Shown piece after piece: positions 1-10,453 of a stretch of 64,000 bases of DNA. The DNA comes from Deroplatys truncata. Its lineage: Eukaryota > Arthropoda > Insecta > Mantodea > Mantidae. The position numbers were made by a program, and so were the translations under genes. The notes under the pieces were generated by a model. That model saw only the letters and a list, made by a program, of their open reading frames with translations, made no database searches and was not told the origin of the DNA. The stretch is taken from positions 661,738,618 through 661,802,617 of the forward strand of contig CM060990.1 of NCBI GenBank assembly GCA_030765065.1, read 5' to 3'. Every line of letters starts with the position of its first letter. Position 1 is the first letter of the stretch.

Positions 1-1119
1 GGGGTGCGAGGTCCATGCTTGGTATGTTTAAACAGTGTGAAATTTAGTTTCGATCGGGTTTTTCCTTTTCGGGTTAAGTCCACCCCCTCTGTCTATCTAT
101 CTGATACGCACGTTTTCATGGTTTTGGGGGGTGGGGTTCAGTGAACCAAGGTATTTACAATGAGATCTCGATATCCAAATTTTGGGTGGAATACAATACT
201 TCCTCTAGCTACTATAGAGTAGGTGGTAGAGAAAGTAAAATCTGCTGACTTCATTAAAATTAAAATGGACCTAGAAGAGTCTCCATTAAATATCAGAATA
301 CGTTTATATTATTTTACCACCCTAGCCCTTCGTTCGTTTGCGCATACATTTCAATAAATCTCATATGGCCCTTTAAGTACCTTAAGCTATATGCAACAAT
401 CAGACAAAACAATGAACTTCGGGGCTGATATCTGTGATATTCTAAGTCCATTAGATTGACTCAAGTTATCCCATTGTAGAGCTAAAGATTATATTTAATA
501 GACTGGCCCTGTGTTCAGGAAACTCTAGCTTACAGTCGAAATTTAAGTTTAGAGAATTTGTATTCGAATTTCTTGAAGTGGAGGCTACTATAGAAAGGTT
601 ACGTAATTCCTTGCCTATATCAATGAGTTAAACTACACAAAAAGTCATATTGTGGCGTATTAATAATGTGGGGAGTTACATTATTGTTCTACATTGTAAT
701 TACCAGACACATTGTTTACGTTACTCCTGGCTGGTAGCTTTGCTAGCCACGAGTAGCGAGGGATATAGCGTCACTTTCAGTTAGCATCCCGTGAGGAACG
801 GATCGCGTGTGTAAGCCGAGCTTTGGATCGGTGAACATCTCCTTCCATTTTTAGTAATGTAGGAACCCCAAGCGGTTGGGAAATAAATCTAGCTATGTGT
901 GAGTAGATTTGTGTTATGAATTTTGTTCGGTGAAAAACTCACGCCTTCCTCTCAACTTTCACACCGTGTTTCGCTCCTCCGCAGCCAATTATGTATACGC
1001 CCCCTCAATGTAAGTGCTGAGTGCTCAAAATTAATTTAATTTTCATGTGAATTTTAGGCCATCTACCCAGTATGTAACAATATAATGTGATCGTGACAGC
1101 AAAGGGGATAGAGAATCCA
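1..1119. other. No gene recognised; contains one copy of a dispersed repeat
   Basis: AT-rich sequence without a recognisable reading frame. At about 180-245, on the minus strand, lies a short block that recurs at 42.2, 54.2 and 62.9 kb. Its core reads TTTACTTTCTCTACCAC followed by a GTAGTAGGTAG-like stretch and a CCACCCAAA-like end. Nothing else in the stretch could be classified. Confidence 0.4.
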
Positions 1120-1830
1120 CAGCAGAGTTTTGCATGGGCGGAGGCAAATGGTCTGAGAATAAATAAGCATACGACCGTGCAAATTGTCTTCCGAAAAGGT
1201 GGAAGGAGAAAGATAGCAGACAGTTACATTCGGAGGAGAAAACCTTTCAGTGACTAACTCCTTTAAATATTTAGGGTTAGCTCTACACACAACGGATACC
1301 ACTTTCGGAAGTCATGCAAAAGAAAAAGCCACAGAGGTCATAAAAATCCAGCTGACAAAAATTCCTCTAGAAGTGGCAATGAAATTATTTTGAACAAAAA
1401 TTGTCCCAATTCTGTCGTATGGTTTCCATTTAATATGGGAAATCCTCAAGCAAAAAGGATTTAAAATAATGGAAAAAAGTAAAGGCAACTTACCTTAAAT
1501 GAGCAATAGGAGTGTCGAAATATACGACATTAAAATACGTGTATGTGCTGACCGCGTTTTAGAGCTATTAGCAGAGAATCTGAGGAAAAGAGAAGGAATT
1601 GAAGATGAGTTCTATGCTACAAGCGCCATGATCGACAGAGCTTGAACAGGATCAAATCAGACAATTAGGAACGTCGTCAGCAGACTTGCCGTGCACGGAT
1701 TTCATCATAAACTATGCCACGTAACAAAGTTTTATGTGATAACGGATAAATGTATATGCAAATACTGTGAACTAAAGTGTGACAAATACCATTGTTGCGC
1801 TGTGCTGAATGGCCACAATCAGTGAGGAAA
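1120..1830 (+). pseudogene. Decayed LINE reverse transcriptase, C-terminal half
   Basis: Reading across frames gives a degenerate non-LTR retrotransposon protein. It shows NGLRIN (from 1147), a FRKGG motif, FKYLGLALHTT (from 1262, after a shift from frame 1 to frame 2), an AMKLF...ILSYG..LIWE block near 1377-1440, and a cysteine-rich C-terminus (CKYCELKCDKYHCC, near 1760-1798). These are hallmarks of the post-palm region and C-terminal zinc knuckle of R1/Jockey/I-type LINEs. At least one frameshift and several in-frame stops show it is dead. No 5' end, endonuclease or clear poly(A) tail is visible, although a TTA-rich tract follows at 1870-1915. The superfamily is fairly certain; the clade is not. 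Confidence 0.65.
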
Positions 1831-1839
1831 ATTAGAGAT

Positions 1840-2700
1840 CTTAATTCTTGCACACTTGTGCGTATTTCTTTTTATTATTATTTATTATTAATATTAATAT
1901 TTTATTATTTTCTAAGTAAACTTCACAAACGCAAAGGTACAATTGGTAAACAACGTGAATCTACCTACTTAAATACAAATAGTTTGAAACCAATGGAAGA
2001 GAGATTTCGCGTTATCATTTGAAATTTTGCTTAGGAATACCACTTGCATCCAACACAACGAATCTGTACCTTTTTGAATAATTGTCCAATTGTACCAGTG
2101 TGGAGAGAAAGACGGGATAGCAATGTCACCTTATGAAGTATTTGTTTTTATAGAAAAAAGGAAAATCAGTATTATTGAATGAAAAATTATTCCAAATGGT
2201 AATTTCTGCTCATGGCTATTTTCCCCGTGCCTATTACATTAGGCGATTATTACGATAACATAATACCGAATTACCCTGTTACAGCATAAAGTGACGTCGG
2301 AAAGTGAAAGGGGATATATTATACATATATAGGAATTGTACATATGAAAGGGGAACTATACATATAAGAATTGTACAGTAATACTTTAATTCACTAACAT
2401 GTTAAAATATTCAACATCCAACATTTGTACAGAGCTGATTGTAAGAAACGGGCGAGCTAGCAGAATTCCAAGAAAGCATAAAGAGCGTACCTTTCACCAA
2501 GCCAACAGGCAGGGAAGCGGTAACGGTACGGAGAATTAGAAAGAGACAGACAGAGAAAAGAAAGAGACGGAGATATGGAACTAGCTTCACAACGCTCCAA
2601 GATGGCGCTTAACCGCACGGATCTGAAGCCACACATTCTCATACATGTTAAGGTAACGCAGTTTGAGGGCCAATAGGGAACGTCGTTACATTTTTAAACG
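1840..2700. other. No gene recognised
   Basis: AT-rich sequence. The short frames here show no family resemblance. A TTA/ATT-rich tract at 1870-1915 may be the decayed tail of the preceding LINE. Confidence 0.35.
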
Positions 2701-2726
2701 CAGAGGTGAGCGTCAATAGGCTCCCG

Positions 2727-2753
2727 TATATAAGGGCAGACAGGGCCTCAGAG

Positions 2754-2799
<46 letters not shown>
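2727..2799 (+). promoter_or_regulatory. TATA box followed by a pure (TC)n tract
   Basis: TATATAAG at 2727-2734 is followed about 30 bases later by an uninterrupted TC dinucleotide tract ending at 2799. The spacing places the polypyrimidine tract where initiation would be expected. No downstream gene was recognised, so this may be the promoter of a decayed element or chance. Confidence 0.3.
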
Positions 2800-2800
<1 letters not shown>

Positions 2801-3144
2801 ACTGTTCAAGAATTCACGTCGACACGAGGTGCTACAGATGCACGTGGGTGCACAAGGGTGGGAGTGCGTGTGCAGATAGCTAGGCTCCTGACTGATTTAA
2901 AGTGGTGTGATTATAACAATGGGAAAAGCTAGCAGGCTATAATTATTTCAATTGTGAATGAACTTCATTTATTAAGGGAAAATTGCAGTGTATTTCTTAA
3001 ACTTGCCTCACCACTATAACCTGAGAATTAATAATTAGATATAGTTAGGAATGGAATACGCAACAACCGACGAGCATCAATAGCCGAGGAAGAACATTAC
3101 CGAAGACCACATCAACCCAAGGATCGACGATTTCCCGCTACAAA

Positions 3145-3272
3145 AGGTGGAATCAGACGACTGAAAAATTCCGTCCGGTTCCTCTAACCACTGAGCTACC
3201 ATGGCAACATGCATCTCCACCGGGAGATCCGTGGTTCAGCATCAACTTTTTCAGTCGTCTGATTCTACCTTA
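3145..3272 (-). repeat. Hairpin with 25-bp arms enclosing a tRNA-like box A
   Basis: The arms at about 3147-3171 and 3246-3270 are inverted copies of GAATCAGACGACTGAAAAA with flanking matches. The enclosed minus strand reads GGTAGCTCAGTGGTTAGAG, a good tRNA D-arm/pol III box A. No matching box B was found, so it is not a complete tRNA. It could be a SINE head caught in a foldback or a small MITE. Confidence 0.45.
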
Positions 3273-3577
3273 TTCAAGATACGGCTTGTGTGGAAGAACA
3301 ATTAATTCCATAAGTTGATGTCGCCTAAATGTGATTGCCAAAGCATATACCGGGTGAATCAGGCGCCCCTATATCTATCTACGGAACTCATGACAATCGG
3401 CAAAAGACAAAAGAAGCTTTATATCTGCCATTTTATACAGCAGAAAAACTTCAGAACGTTGAAACAACAATAGGTTATTGTTGATCTGAAATTAGAATGC
3501 TATAGAAACGTCAATTTTTAGAACTCGGCAGCAAAATTGATTAATGCCCAAATGGATTAGCACAATCCGCAAAAAAT

Positions 3578-3860
3578 GTCGTCCTCCGTGGTGTAGTGGT
3601 TACCATGCTAGCCTTTAGTTCCCAAGGTTGCGGGTTCAAACCCGGCGGAGGGCGATGGATATTTTCGAGCGTAAAAATCCATAGCATGGCTTGCTTTGGA
3701 AGGGAAATAAAGCCGATGGTTCCGTGTCGTAGATTTACGGCACGTAAAAGAACAAATCTCATAAAGAGGCCTCTGAGCAAAATGTCCGGTCTTTCACGCC
3801 CAATATAGAATGGGACGCTAAGGACCATAGTAGTTAAAGAGCGTCCAAAAATAAAACTCA
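3578..3860 (+). mobile_element. tRNA-derived SINE, family 1 (copy 1)
   Basis: The 5' head looks like a tRNA: acceptor-like CCTCCG pairs with CGGAGGG about 70 bases later, box A is GTGTAGTGGTTACC, and box B is GGGTTCAAACCC. The body carries TTCACGCCCAATATAGAATG and the tail AGCGTCCA.AAATAAAACTCA. The same sequence recurs at 13.7, 33.7, 36.0, 36.7 and 54.5 kb. Transcription would be by RNA polymerase III from the internal boxes. Confidence 0.85.
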
Positions 3861-3994
3861 ATGTTTTAATTTTCTCCTATGAGAACCATTATCTGAGGCT
3901 CAAAGCAGTTTCTCAAGTTGTTAATTAGCAACAAAATGCATGAAAGGCAAACTTCCAACAAGAGATGCTCCGAAACAGCTCGTTAAGATTAATA

Positions 3995-4769
3995 CAGGTG
4001 GTAGAAGACATCAAAACAAAAGTATTTTTTCGATAAGGAACATATGGCCTCTGACGGCAATTTCTGATGCTAGAGATGATTTACACAGAAGGTAGTTTAG
4101 CATGCTAATTACAGCAGTGGCATACACAGGAACTGCTCGAATGCGCGACCGTTGGCCTGTATGCACGCAATACATCGTCGGACTATTGATTGTCGTGTCT
4201 GTTCGAAGACTCCTGGCATGTCCGCAATTGTACCAGCAGCGACGGCAATTCTAGTGACGAGGTCGTCTTCTGTTTCCACATCGGTTTCATACACCAGCTG
4301 CTTCATATGCCCCAGAGGAAGAAATCCGGACACATGAGGTCAGCTGAACTGGGTGGCCAGGCCACAGGGCCACCTCGGCCGATCCATCGATTCCCGCAAG
4401 GTGGTTATCAGACGATTCCTCACAGCAAAGCTGAAATGGGCTGGCGCCCCATCGCGCTGGAAGACATCCTTTGTCTAGCATTCAGATATACATTCTCCAG
4501 TTGTTTTTGCAACACATGCTCCACGAAGATGCGATAGTTCCGTCCGTTGAGGCGGAATGGAGAACGTACGGTGCAATCAAGCTATCACCGAGAATGCCGT
4601 GTTTCCAAACAGAACTCAGAGCCAACCGTTCGTACACAGAGCAGGTTTGAAGGTCACTACATATTTCCAGTCAGCACCACTCACAAACAGTTCCCTAACA
4701 TGACAAGTTGACTTCAGAGACCTTATGTTCCTTATCGAAAAATGTTTGTTTTGTGTTCTCTATCACCTG
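3995..4769 (-). mobile_element. Internally deleted Tc1/mariner-type element (DD41D-like family)
   Basis: The element has about 70-bp terminal inverted repeats starting CAGGTGRTAGA and containing TTTTTCGATAAGGAACAT, with TA duplications at 3993-3994 and 4770-4771. On the minus strand, the C-terminus of a DDE transposase can be read at 4109-4333 (FLPLGHMKQLVYE and MPGVFEQTRQSIVRRC). Upstream of it lie degenerate pieces (LIAPYVLPFRLNG, FVEHVL, WIGRGG) spread over several frames. It belongs to the same protein family as the 6.0-8.3 kb element. At 775 bp, with stops and lost catalytic motifs, it cannot encode an active enzyme. Confidence 0.75.
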
Positions 4770-4771
4770 TA

Positions 4772-6022
4772 TTAATTTCAACGAGTAGTTTCGTAGCATC
4801 CTGTATGTGTTCTAGAAATTATGTTAACCATCCAGAATAGTATGACTGATTTCTTTGCCAGAAATACATCAGTAGTCTTGACTAACACAGGATATTCGGA
4901 CGAGTATGACAAAATTTTAATTGTGATTAAATCCCATGAAATAACGTGTGCTTATACACCCGTAGCTGCTAAATCCTCAGTAAAAATCCAAAAACCTTGA
5001 ATACAGTTCCACCATGATCCATATTCAATTAGTTATTTTCCAGTTTGCAATGTTTCCACGTGCTCAGCTATAAACCAGGTGCTAACTGCAAGTTTAGCAT
5101 TTGTAAAAGATTCACTGCAATTCTGAAGAAAAAGTTAAGCATAAAACGTGCTGCGTAGTACGACAGGCAAAGCCATAAATATTTATAAAAACACGTCGAG
5201 TCCCCGTAGCGCAACCCAACTTACGTGCAAGAAGTACAGAAGAAGCAATAAGTGAATAAATATTTACCCCATCCCCTTATATAACCTAATGGCACGCGTA
5301 GAAACAATTATGTTAAATAATATTTGCACAACGTATTGAAATGGCTTTCCATTACGGAATCATTGATGGTTATACGTCCAACAGGTTGCTGCACTTCCAG
5401 GCATTCAATACCGAAACGGGACGAGTTAAAACTGACTCGGTGCAAACTAACGGTGCGTTTATGAGCTATGTAGTACAGCAATAGTTGCACAATGCACTGA
5501 AACCCTTACAATTACTCGACCAGAGGTCGTGATTAGATGACGAATTAGTGACACCTTGTACTGATTTCAAGTTACCGAAGCAGAGAGCATGTCTTGGCAC
5601 ATGTCCCCTAGGTACAGACGATGGGTAGAGAAATATACCGTAGTATGCATAAGTTTCTGTATCGTGAACAGCGTAAGAAATATTTCGGACAGTAATATAG
5701 TGTATTATTCGTATGCACCTATTACTTCTTGTGGTGTCGAAAGGAGTTTCTCATGAAATATCTTTTGTTTACGAGAGACGGAGAACGTTCACTTTGGTTA
5801 ATCTCCTAGAAGTACGAGCACTGCAGTCGCACGCCCATTGTTTACATCTGGACCCACCCTCTCTCCAACATAGATTACAGTCAAGTTAACCTCATAAAAA
5901 CGGTCGCTCTAATCCGTTCCTTAGTCAGGATACATTTATAGTTATCTACACAATTCCAGACTTCCTTTATAGAAAACCGATGAGACGAAACCTTTTGGAA
6001 AAACTAGCTGCTTTCTGGAGTA
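4772..6022. other. No gene recognised
   Basis: Ordinary AT-rich sequence between two transposons, with no convincing coding frame, repeat array or RNA gene. Confidence 0.35.
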
Positions 6023-6130
6023 TACAGAGTGTATCTTTATTGGGGGACGTGTTTCTGACATCAAAACAGTAAAACAAGTTCATATGTACATGGGTCTGAA
6101 AATCAGCCGTTTCGTTGTTATAGGTCAAAG

Positions 6131-6312
6131 ATGATGTATTCCATGAGTGAACAGACGGATATGCATTACACGTATGGCCGTGCAGACGTCAATGCAGCAC
6201 GAGCACGTGAACGTTATGCAGAAAGGTACCCTCACAGGCCGTTACAGTGTGCAAGAACATTCGCACGAATTCACCAACGCTCGAGAGAGAATGGCACATT
6301 TGAGAGGAGTAC
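6131..6312 (+). pseudogene. N-terminal helix-turn-helix fragment of the DD41D transposase
   Basis: The frame starting at 6131 reads through a DNA-binding segment of the kind found at the start of insect DUF4817-type transposases (alternating NA..A...Y..R.P and F.RI.QR motifs). It stops making sense exactly where the inserted element begins at 6315. The rest of the protein resumes after 7350. The insertion alone is enough to inactivate the gene. Confidence 0.6.
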
Positions 6313-6314
6313 TA

Positions 6315-7010
6315 TACCCCCGCCGCTGTATCTTTGCACTTGACAGTTCGTGTGGCTTCGCGTAAGGTTGGCTATATTGTGGTTGCGACGTTGCCAGAAT
6401 GGCTAGTAAACAACAGCTGATTGTTCTCCTTTCCATCGTGTCTAAGCCGCATACAAAAAGTGTACGTAAGTAGCGAACGTCAATCAATAATAACTATTTC
6501 GTATTATTATTGTTAATTGAAAATAAGCGATATAAGCAGCTTTGGTATGGTCGGATACTCCTTTCTATGATAATAGGCATAAATGTGTCTACGTATGGCG
6601 TCTAATTGGAAAGCATCAAGATTTGTGACTGGACGAGGCTGCTTTCTTTTCTTCCCTGGAGTTGATAGAAATACCAGATGGTTCAGGAATTTTGTCCTCT
6701 TTCTCTTAGAGTTTCACTCCCCTGTAAATAACAGTTCTCATGATTAGTTCAAGAGCTGCTGCAGTTCGTTGTACGATTTTATCAGCAGCAATAGAGGGAT
6801 GTCCATGAACCTTCACGTACTCCTTTTCCTGTTCAAAGAATTCCCGGGTCCTTCTTAATAGTTCCAATGCCTGACTATTAAATGGCACACCTCGACGCAA
6901 AGGATTTTCACTTCATGAATCATCACTCGGCGATCGGCGTTGCTTTTCAGACATTGTCGCACTTAAGTTTTGTTTAAATAAATAATATGAATGAAGTATA
7001 TATAAAATAG

Positions 7011-7046
<36 letters not shown>

Positions 7047-7348
7047 GACCGATAACAAAACTATCAAACAATAACCACAAATATAAATAACAATGAACAA
7101 TATGTAGCTTGCAAAGAACAACTCGACGCTCGTGCTAGAGATTCACAAACTGAAGCACGTGGTTGGGAATAGTTACATCCGGCAACAGAGCCGATTCTAG
7201 TTCCGGTTCCGATTTGTCATCGACCATCCGGAATGCTGCCTTGTGATTGGCTTAGGAAGTCAAACAGTTGAAGCTTTTCATCTGTTTTTTCGCGAGTGTA
7301 CCAACTTAAACGCTAACTGTCAAGTGCAACGTTACAGCGGCGGGGGTA
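6315..7348 (-). mobile_element. Non-autonomous TA-target transposon inserted in the DD41D element
   Basis: The ends are TACCCCCGCCGCTGTA inverted repeats, continuing through TTGCACTTGACAGTT on both sides. TA duplications lie at 6313-6314 and 7349-7350. The interior holds an (AT)n run (about 7011-7042) and a degenerate N-terminus of a second Tc1/mariner-type transposase on the minus strand. There is no catalytic DDE domain, so mobility would need an enzyme supplied elsewhere. Confidence 0.75.
6570..6953 (-). pseudogene. Degenerate Tc1/mariner transposase N-terminus
   Basis: The minus strand starts MSEKQRRSPSDDS, then meets a TGA stop, and continues with NSQALELLRRTREFFEQEK and IVQRTAAAL, a helix-turn-helix pattern (ERTAAATG...T...I) common in insect IS630/Tc1-type transposases. 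After a frameshift near 6705 it reads TPGKKRKQPRPVTNLDAF and DAIRRHIY, the linker normally found just before the catalytic core. The core is missing. It is the relic gene of the 1,034-bp inserted element. Confidence 0.6.
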
Positions 7349-7350
7349 TA

Positions 7351-8212
7351 GGGATGTTGGGAGACCAAGAGCGGTACGAGGCATTGAGCTTGAAGAACGA
7401 GTTCTTCGTGCTGTGGATGCAGACCCATCACAAAGCACAATATGTATAGCTGTAAGGGAAAGAGTTAGTCATATAGCTATTTGGAGAATTCTGCATGAAA
7501 ATCTTCTGTACCCGTATCACCTTCGTACTTTGAGCCGAGAAGACGTTTCTGTCAGCGCATGTTACAGCAGTACGCTGTGTTCAATTTCCTAGCCTGTATC
7601 CTATTCACGGATGAGGCTGGTTTTACTCGCGACGGCATCTTGAATTTTCATAACACTCATAACTGGGCATTTGAAAATCCTAATGAAGTACGACAGGACA
7701 ACCATCAACAGAGGTTCTATCTCAACGTATGGGGTGGAATCGTTCATGATAGCCTTATTGGTCTGTATTTCTTCCCTCCGCGTTTGAATGGACAAACCTA
7801 TCTCCAGTTTCTCAGAAATGAATTGCATCACTTAACTGATAATGTGCCTCTGGACATCATCCAACGAATGTGTTTTTTACACGATGGTGCTCCAGCTCAT
7901 TTCAGTATGATAGTTCGTAAGTTTTTGAATGATCGATTTCCGCAAAGATGGATTGGTCGAGGTGGATACATTGTATGGCCTACTCGATCGCCTGATTTGA
8001 ATCCAATGGATTTCTTCGTCTGGGGACATTTGAAGTCCTTGATTTATGCTACTCCTGTACCTGATGTTGACATTTTGAGAGGACGTATCCAAACTGGATT
8101 TCACCAAATGCGAAACACACCAGGAATTTTCAACAGAGCACGCCAGAGCATGGAACGCAGGCTTACTACATGCATTGAAGCAAGAGGAAGCCACTTCGAG
8201 CAATTTTTGTAA
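7351..8212 (+). pseudogene. DD41D transposase, catalytic domain (frameshifted)
   Basis: The segment from 7359 reads GRPRAVRG.E.EERVLRAV, VSHIAIWRILHE and YPYHLRTLSRED in frame 3. It then shifts to frame 2 near 7545 and continues as one open frame to 8212. Catalytic motifs are FTDEAGF (first Asp), FLHDGAPAHF (second Asp) and SPDLNPMDFFVWGHLK (third Asp). There are 41 residues between the second and third Asp, giving a DD41D signature, unlike the 34 of Tc1 or mariner. The C-terminus ends SHFEQFL. All three acidic residues survive, but the frameshift and the upstream insertion leave no intact product. The enzyme family cuts and pastes DNA at TA sites. Confidence 0.8.
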
Positions 8213-8344
8213 CTTTCGATTTTGCGTTGGAACCCTGAAATAGATTATTTTCAGGCCCATGTTCATATGAACGTTTTTTTACTGTTTTTATGTCAGGAAC
8301 ACGTCCCCCAAATATATGACACCAATAAAGATACATCCTGTATA

Positions 8345-8842
8345 CGAGGGCTATATTTTTTCAACTTCCGAGAGCGCCGTCAGATGATCCGAGTACTGGC
8401 GTCACACAGCGTGATGGGCAGTCCTCACCAATATTGGCACCATCACCAAGGCCTAAACAGGTCAGTTAAAGCTTGATTATGGGCACATAACGATATCCAT
8501 TACCATAGACTCTGCCGTCAAGTGCGAGCTACAGTTATATTTCTACTGGAAAAGGCGCATAATGTAAAGGAAGAATGAGCCATGTTTATGTTGAGAACTC
8601 GAGTGATGACGTGGTGCAGGAAATCAACAGATGGCCGAACACACGTTCATGATGGTAGTCAGGAACCGGGAGTGTTTCAGCACCCTCCCTACAGCCCAGA
8701 CCTAGTACCGCAGACGAAAAAAATGTTTGGGGGACCGAACTTCCACTCAAATAAGCCTAAAGGTATAGTCAATAAAACCATTTCGTCACTCAGATTGGTT
8801 TTGATTATGTTCTACCGGAGGTTGAAAGTAAAATAGCCTTCG
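8345..8842 (+). mobile_element. Internally deleted mariner-like element
   Basis: Inverted ends CGAGGGCTATATTTTT and (complement) CGAAGGCTATTTTACTTTCAA are flanked by TA at 8343-8344 and 8843-8844. The frame at 8582-8836 fuses an N-terminal piece (WCRKSTDGRTHVHD) directly to the catalytic-end piece (QHPPYSPDLVP), so the middle of the transposase has been lost. It begins exactly where the DD41D element ends, so the two share a TATA junction. Confidence 0.75.
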
Positions 8843-8844
8843 TA

Positions 8845-10215
8845 TGGCTTTGTACAGGAGCCTTGTACCTTCAGGTTTACTAGATATCTTATTTGTATGC
8901 GTTCTTTAAGGGTTGGAAAATATGAACGGGAGTAGGTTTAGAAAATCCTGTGTGGCCCCTTATTTTTGCCGAGACTTAAAGTTGTCCAGGATTTCCTACA
9001 AAGTAGTCAAATGGTACAGATTTGTACTTATGTGTGTGAAAACGGATAGCATTAACGGTAGGGCGTTTTGTTCAGATAGCATAACAGATTCGATACGTTA
9101 GGTGTTAAAATATGGGAAGAGGTAATTATTGAAAATTGTAACGTAACGTATATCCTGGCCCCTTAAGTGTAAATGAATCAAATTCCATCCATATAAGTCA
9201 CAGTGTAAATCTGTAAATAAGAGGATGAAAATAACGATAGGGTAGTTCTTGAAACTTCTGAGTAGCCTGTAACTTTTGTCTGGATTGGTCAAATGGTGCA
9301 AATTTTTACGCAAGGGGTTGCAAATATACCTATGTAGGGATGTTTTTCTGAAGTTTCAAGATAGCCAATAATCTTCCCAGAGTCTCATATTTCAAGAACA
9401 CAAATTTATGACCCAATTAAACGTGGAGTTGCGTATTTAAGGGGTTAAATAAAGATTGTAGTTTTAATTAAAATTTTAAAGGAAACTTATTTTAGTCACA
9501 TATTAATTTGGGGCTCAACTAAATCTTTAGTATGGTTATAGTAGAGCTCATAATTCGCTATGGAATTGTCAATGTATTTCGTATTTGATTTTGCGAAATT
9601 TAAATTCCCTTAGCCCCCTTTGTAAATCAGAATGTACTATACATGTTTAAAATTGAGTTCTAGTATTTGTGGAATAGTTTGTGCATTTCGAATATGCACA
9701 GAAGACTTACATATGCAAACGTTGTTCCATTTCGCACCACTTCATATACCAAGTTCATATAAGAGCAGATTCCAGCGAAGCAGAGTGAATTGGCCAACCG
9801 ATTTTAAAATGGCATGCTAAAATTCTTCAGTTTTTTATGTCAAAAGTTCCATACCAATCCTTAGTAACAAACCTCGGCAAATTAATTAAATTATATTCCC
9901 TTATATTTCAATAATCAGCTTACGTAAACATTTTTGGATGGTGTTATGAATTATCAATATGGCTAGACACAAGGCATGACGGAAAGTACATAATTCAATG
10001 CCATTTACATAAACCTGAACTTATGAAATGTAAGATTTTGATTTAGCAGGTTTCTTAAACTTGAGATAATCGACAAGGAAAATAGAAAGATTCCATTAGA
10101 ACATTAACATTTTTGGTAATAGAGACGGTATAAAGTCGTCTTTGGAAGTTCCGTTAAAGAGTTTTTGCATAGAGTTACCGTAAAGGCTAAACCAACGTAA
10201 CCGCTGCTCTGCGCA
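8845..10215. other. No gene recognised
   Basis: AT-rich sequence. Within 8.9-9.4 kb some phrases recur loosely (GTCAAATGGT.CA, CCCCTTA, GGATAGCAT), suggesting an old repeat, but no family could be named. Confidence 0.35.
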
Positions 10216-10217
10216 TA

Positions 10218-10451
10218 CTAGTCGGCCACGATGTGAGTGCGCTTGGATGTTTTTGTTGACAGTGCCTCAATAGGGGAATGTACAGCTGCACAATGAATAC
10301 AGTACTACAATTGTAGGCCTCAGCCTCGCTGGTATATGCAACTCAGAACTGCGGATATTTTGTTTACCTGTCATTCCGATACCCCGCCTACTTGTTCCGC
10401 AACTGTTTAGTTCCTCTTCCCATCGCACGCACTCACATCGTGGCCGACTAG
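10218..10451. mobile_element. Small MITE with perfect inverted ends
   Basis: A 234-bp element. Its termini CTAGTCGGCCACGATGTGAG and the exact inverted copy form about 24 bp of perfect TIR, extending through TGCG. TA lies on each side (10216-10217 and 10452-10453). The interior is non-coding. TIR plus TA duplication fits a Tc1/mariner- or PIF-mobilised MITE. Confidence 0.75.
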
Positions 10452-10453
10452 TA

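Larger units (their letters stand above)
6025..8340 (+). mobile_element. Tc1/mariner-superfamily transposon, DD41D type, interrupted
   Basis: Terminal inverted repeats begin CAGAGTGTATCTTTATTG on the left and CAGGATGTATCTTTATTG on the right. They continue through GGGGGACGTG, ACATCAAAACAGTAAA-like and TTCATATG segments for about 90 bp. TA duplications lie at 6023-6024 and 8341-8342. The interior encodes a DDE transposase broken by a 1,034-bp insertion (6315-7348) and a frameshift. The right end abuts the next element directly. Confidence 0.8.
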
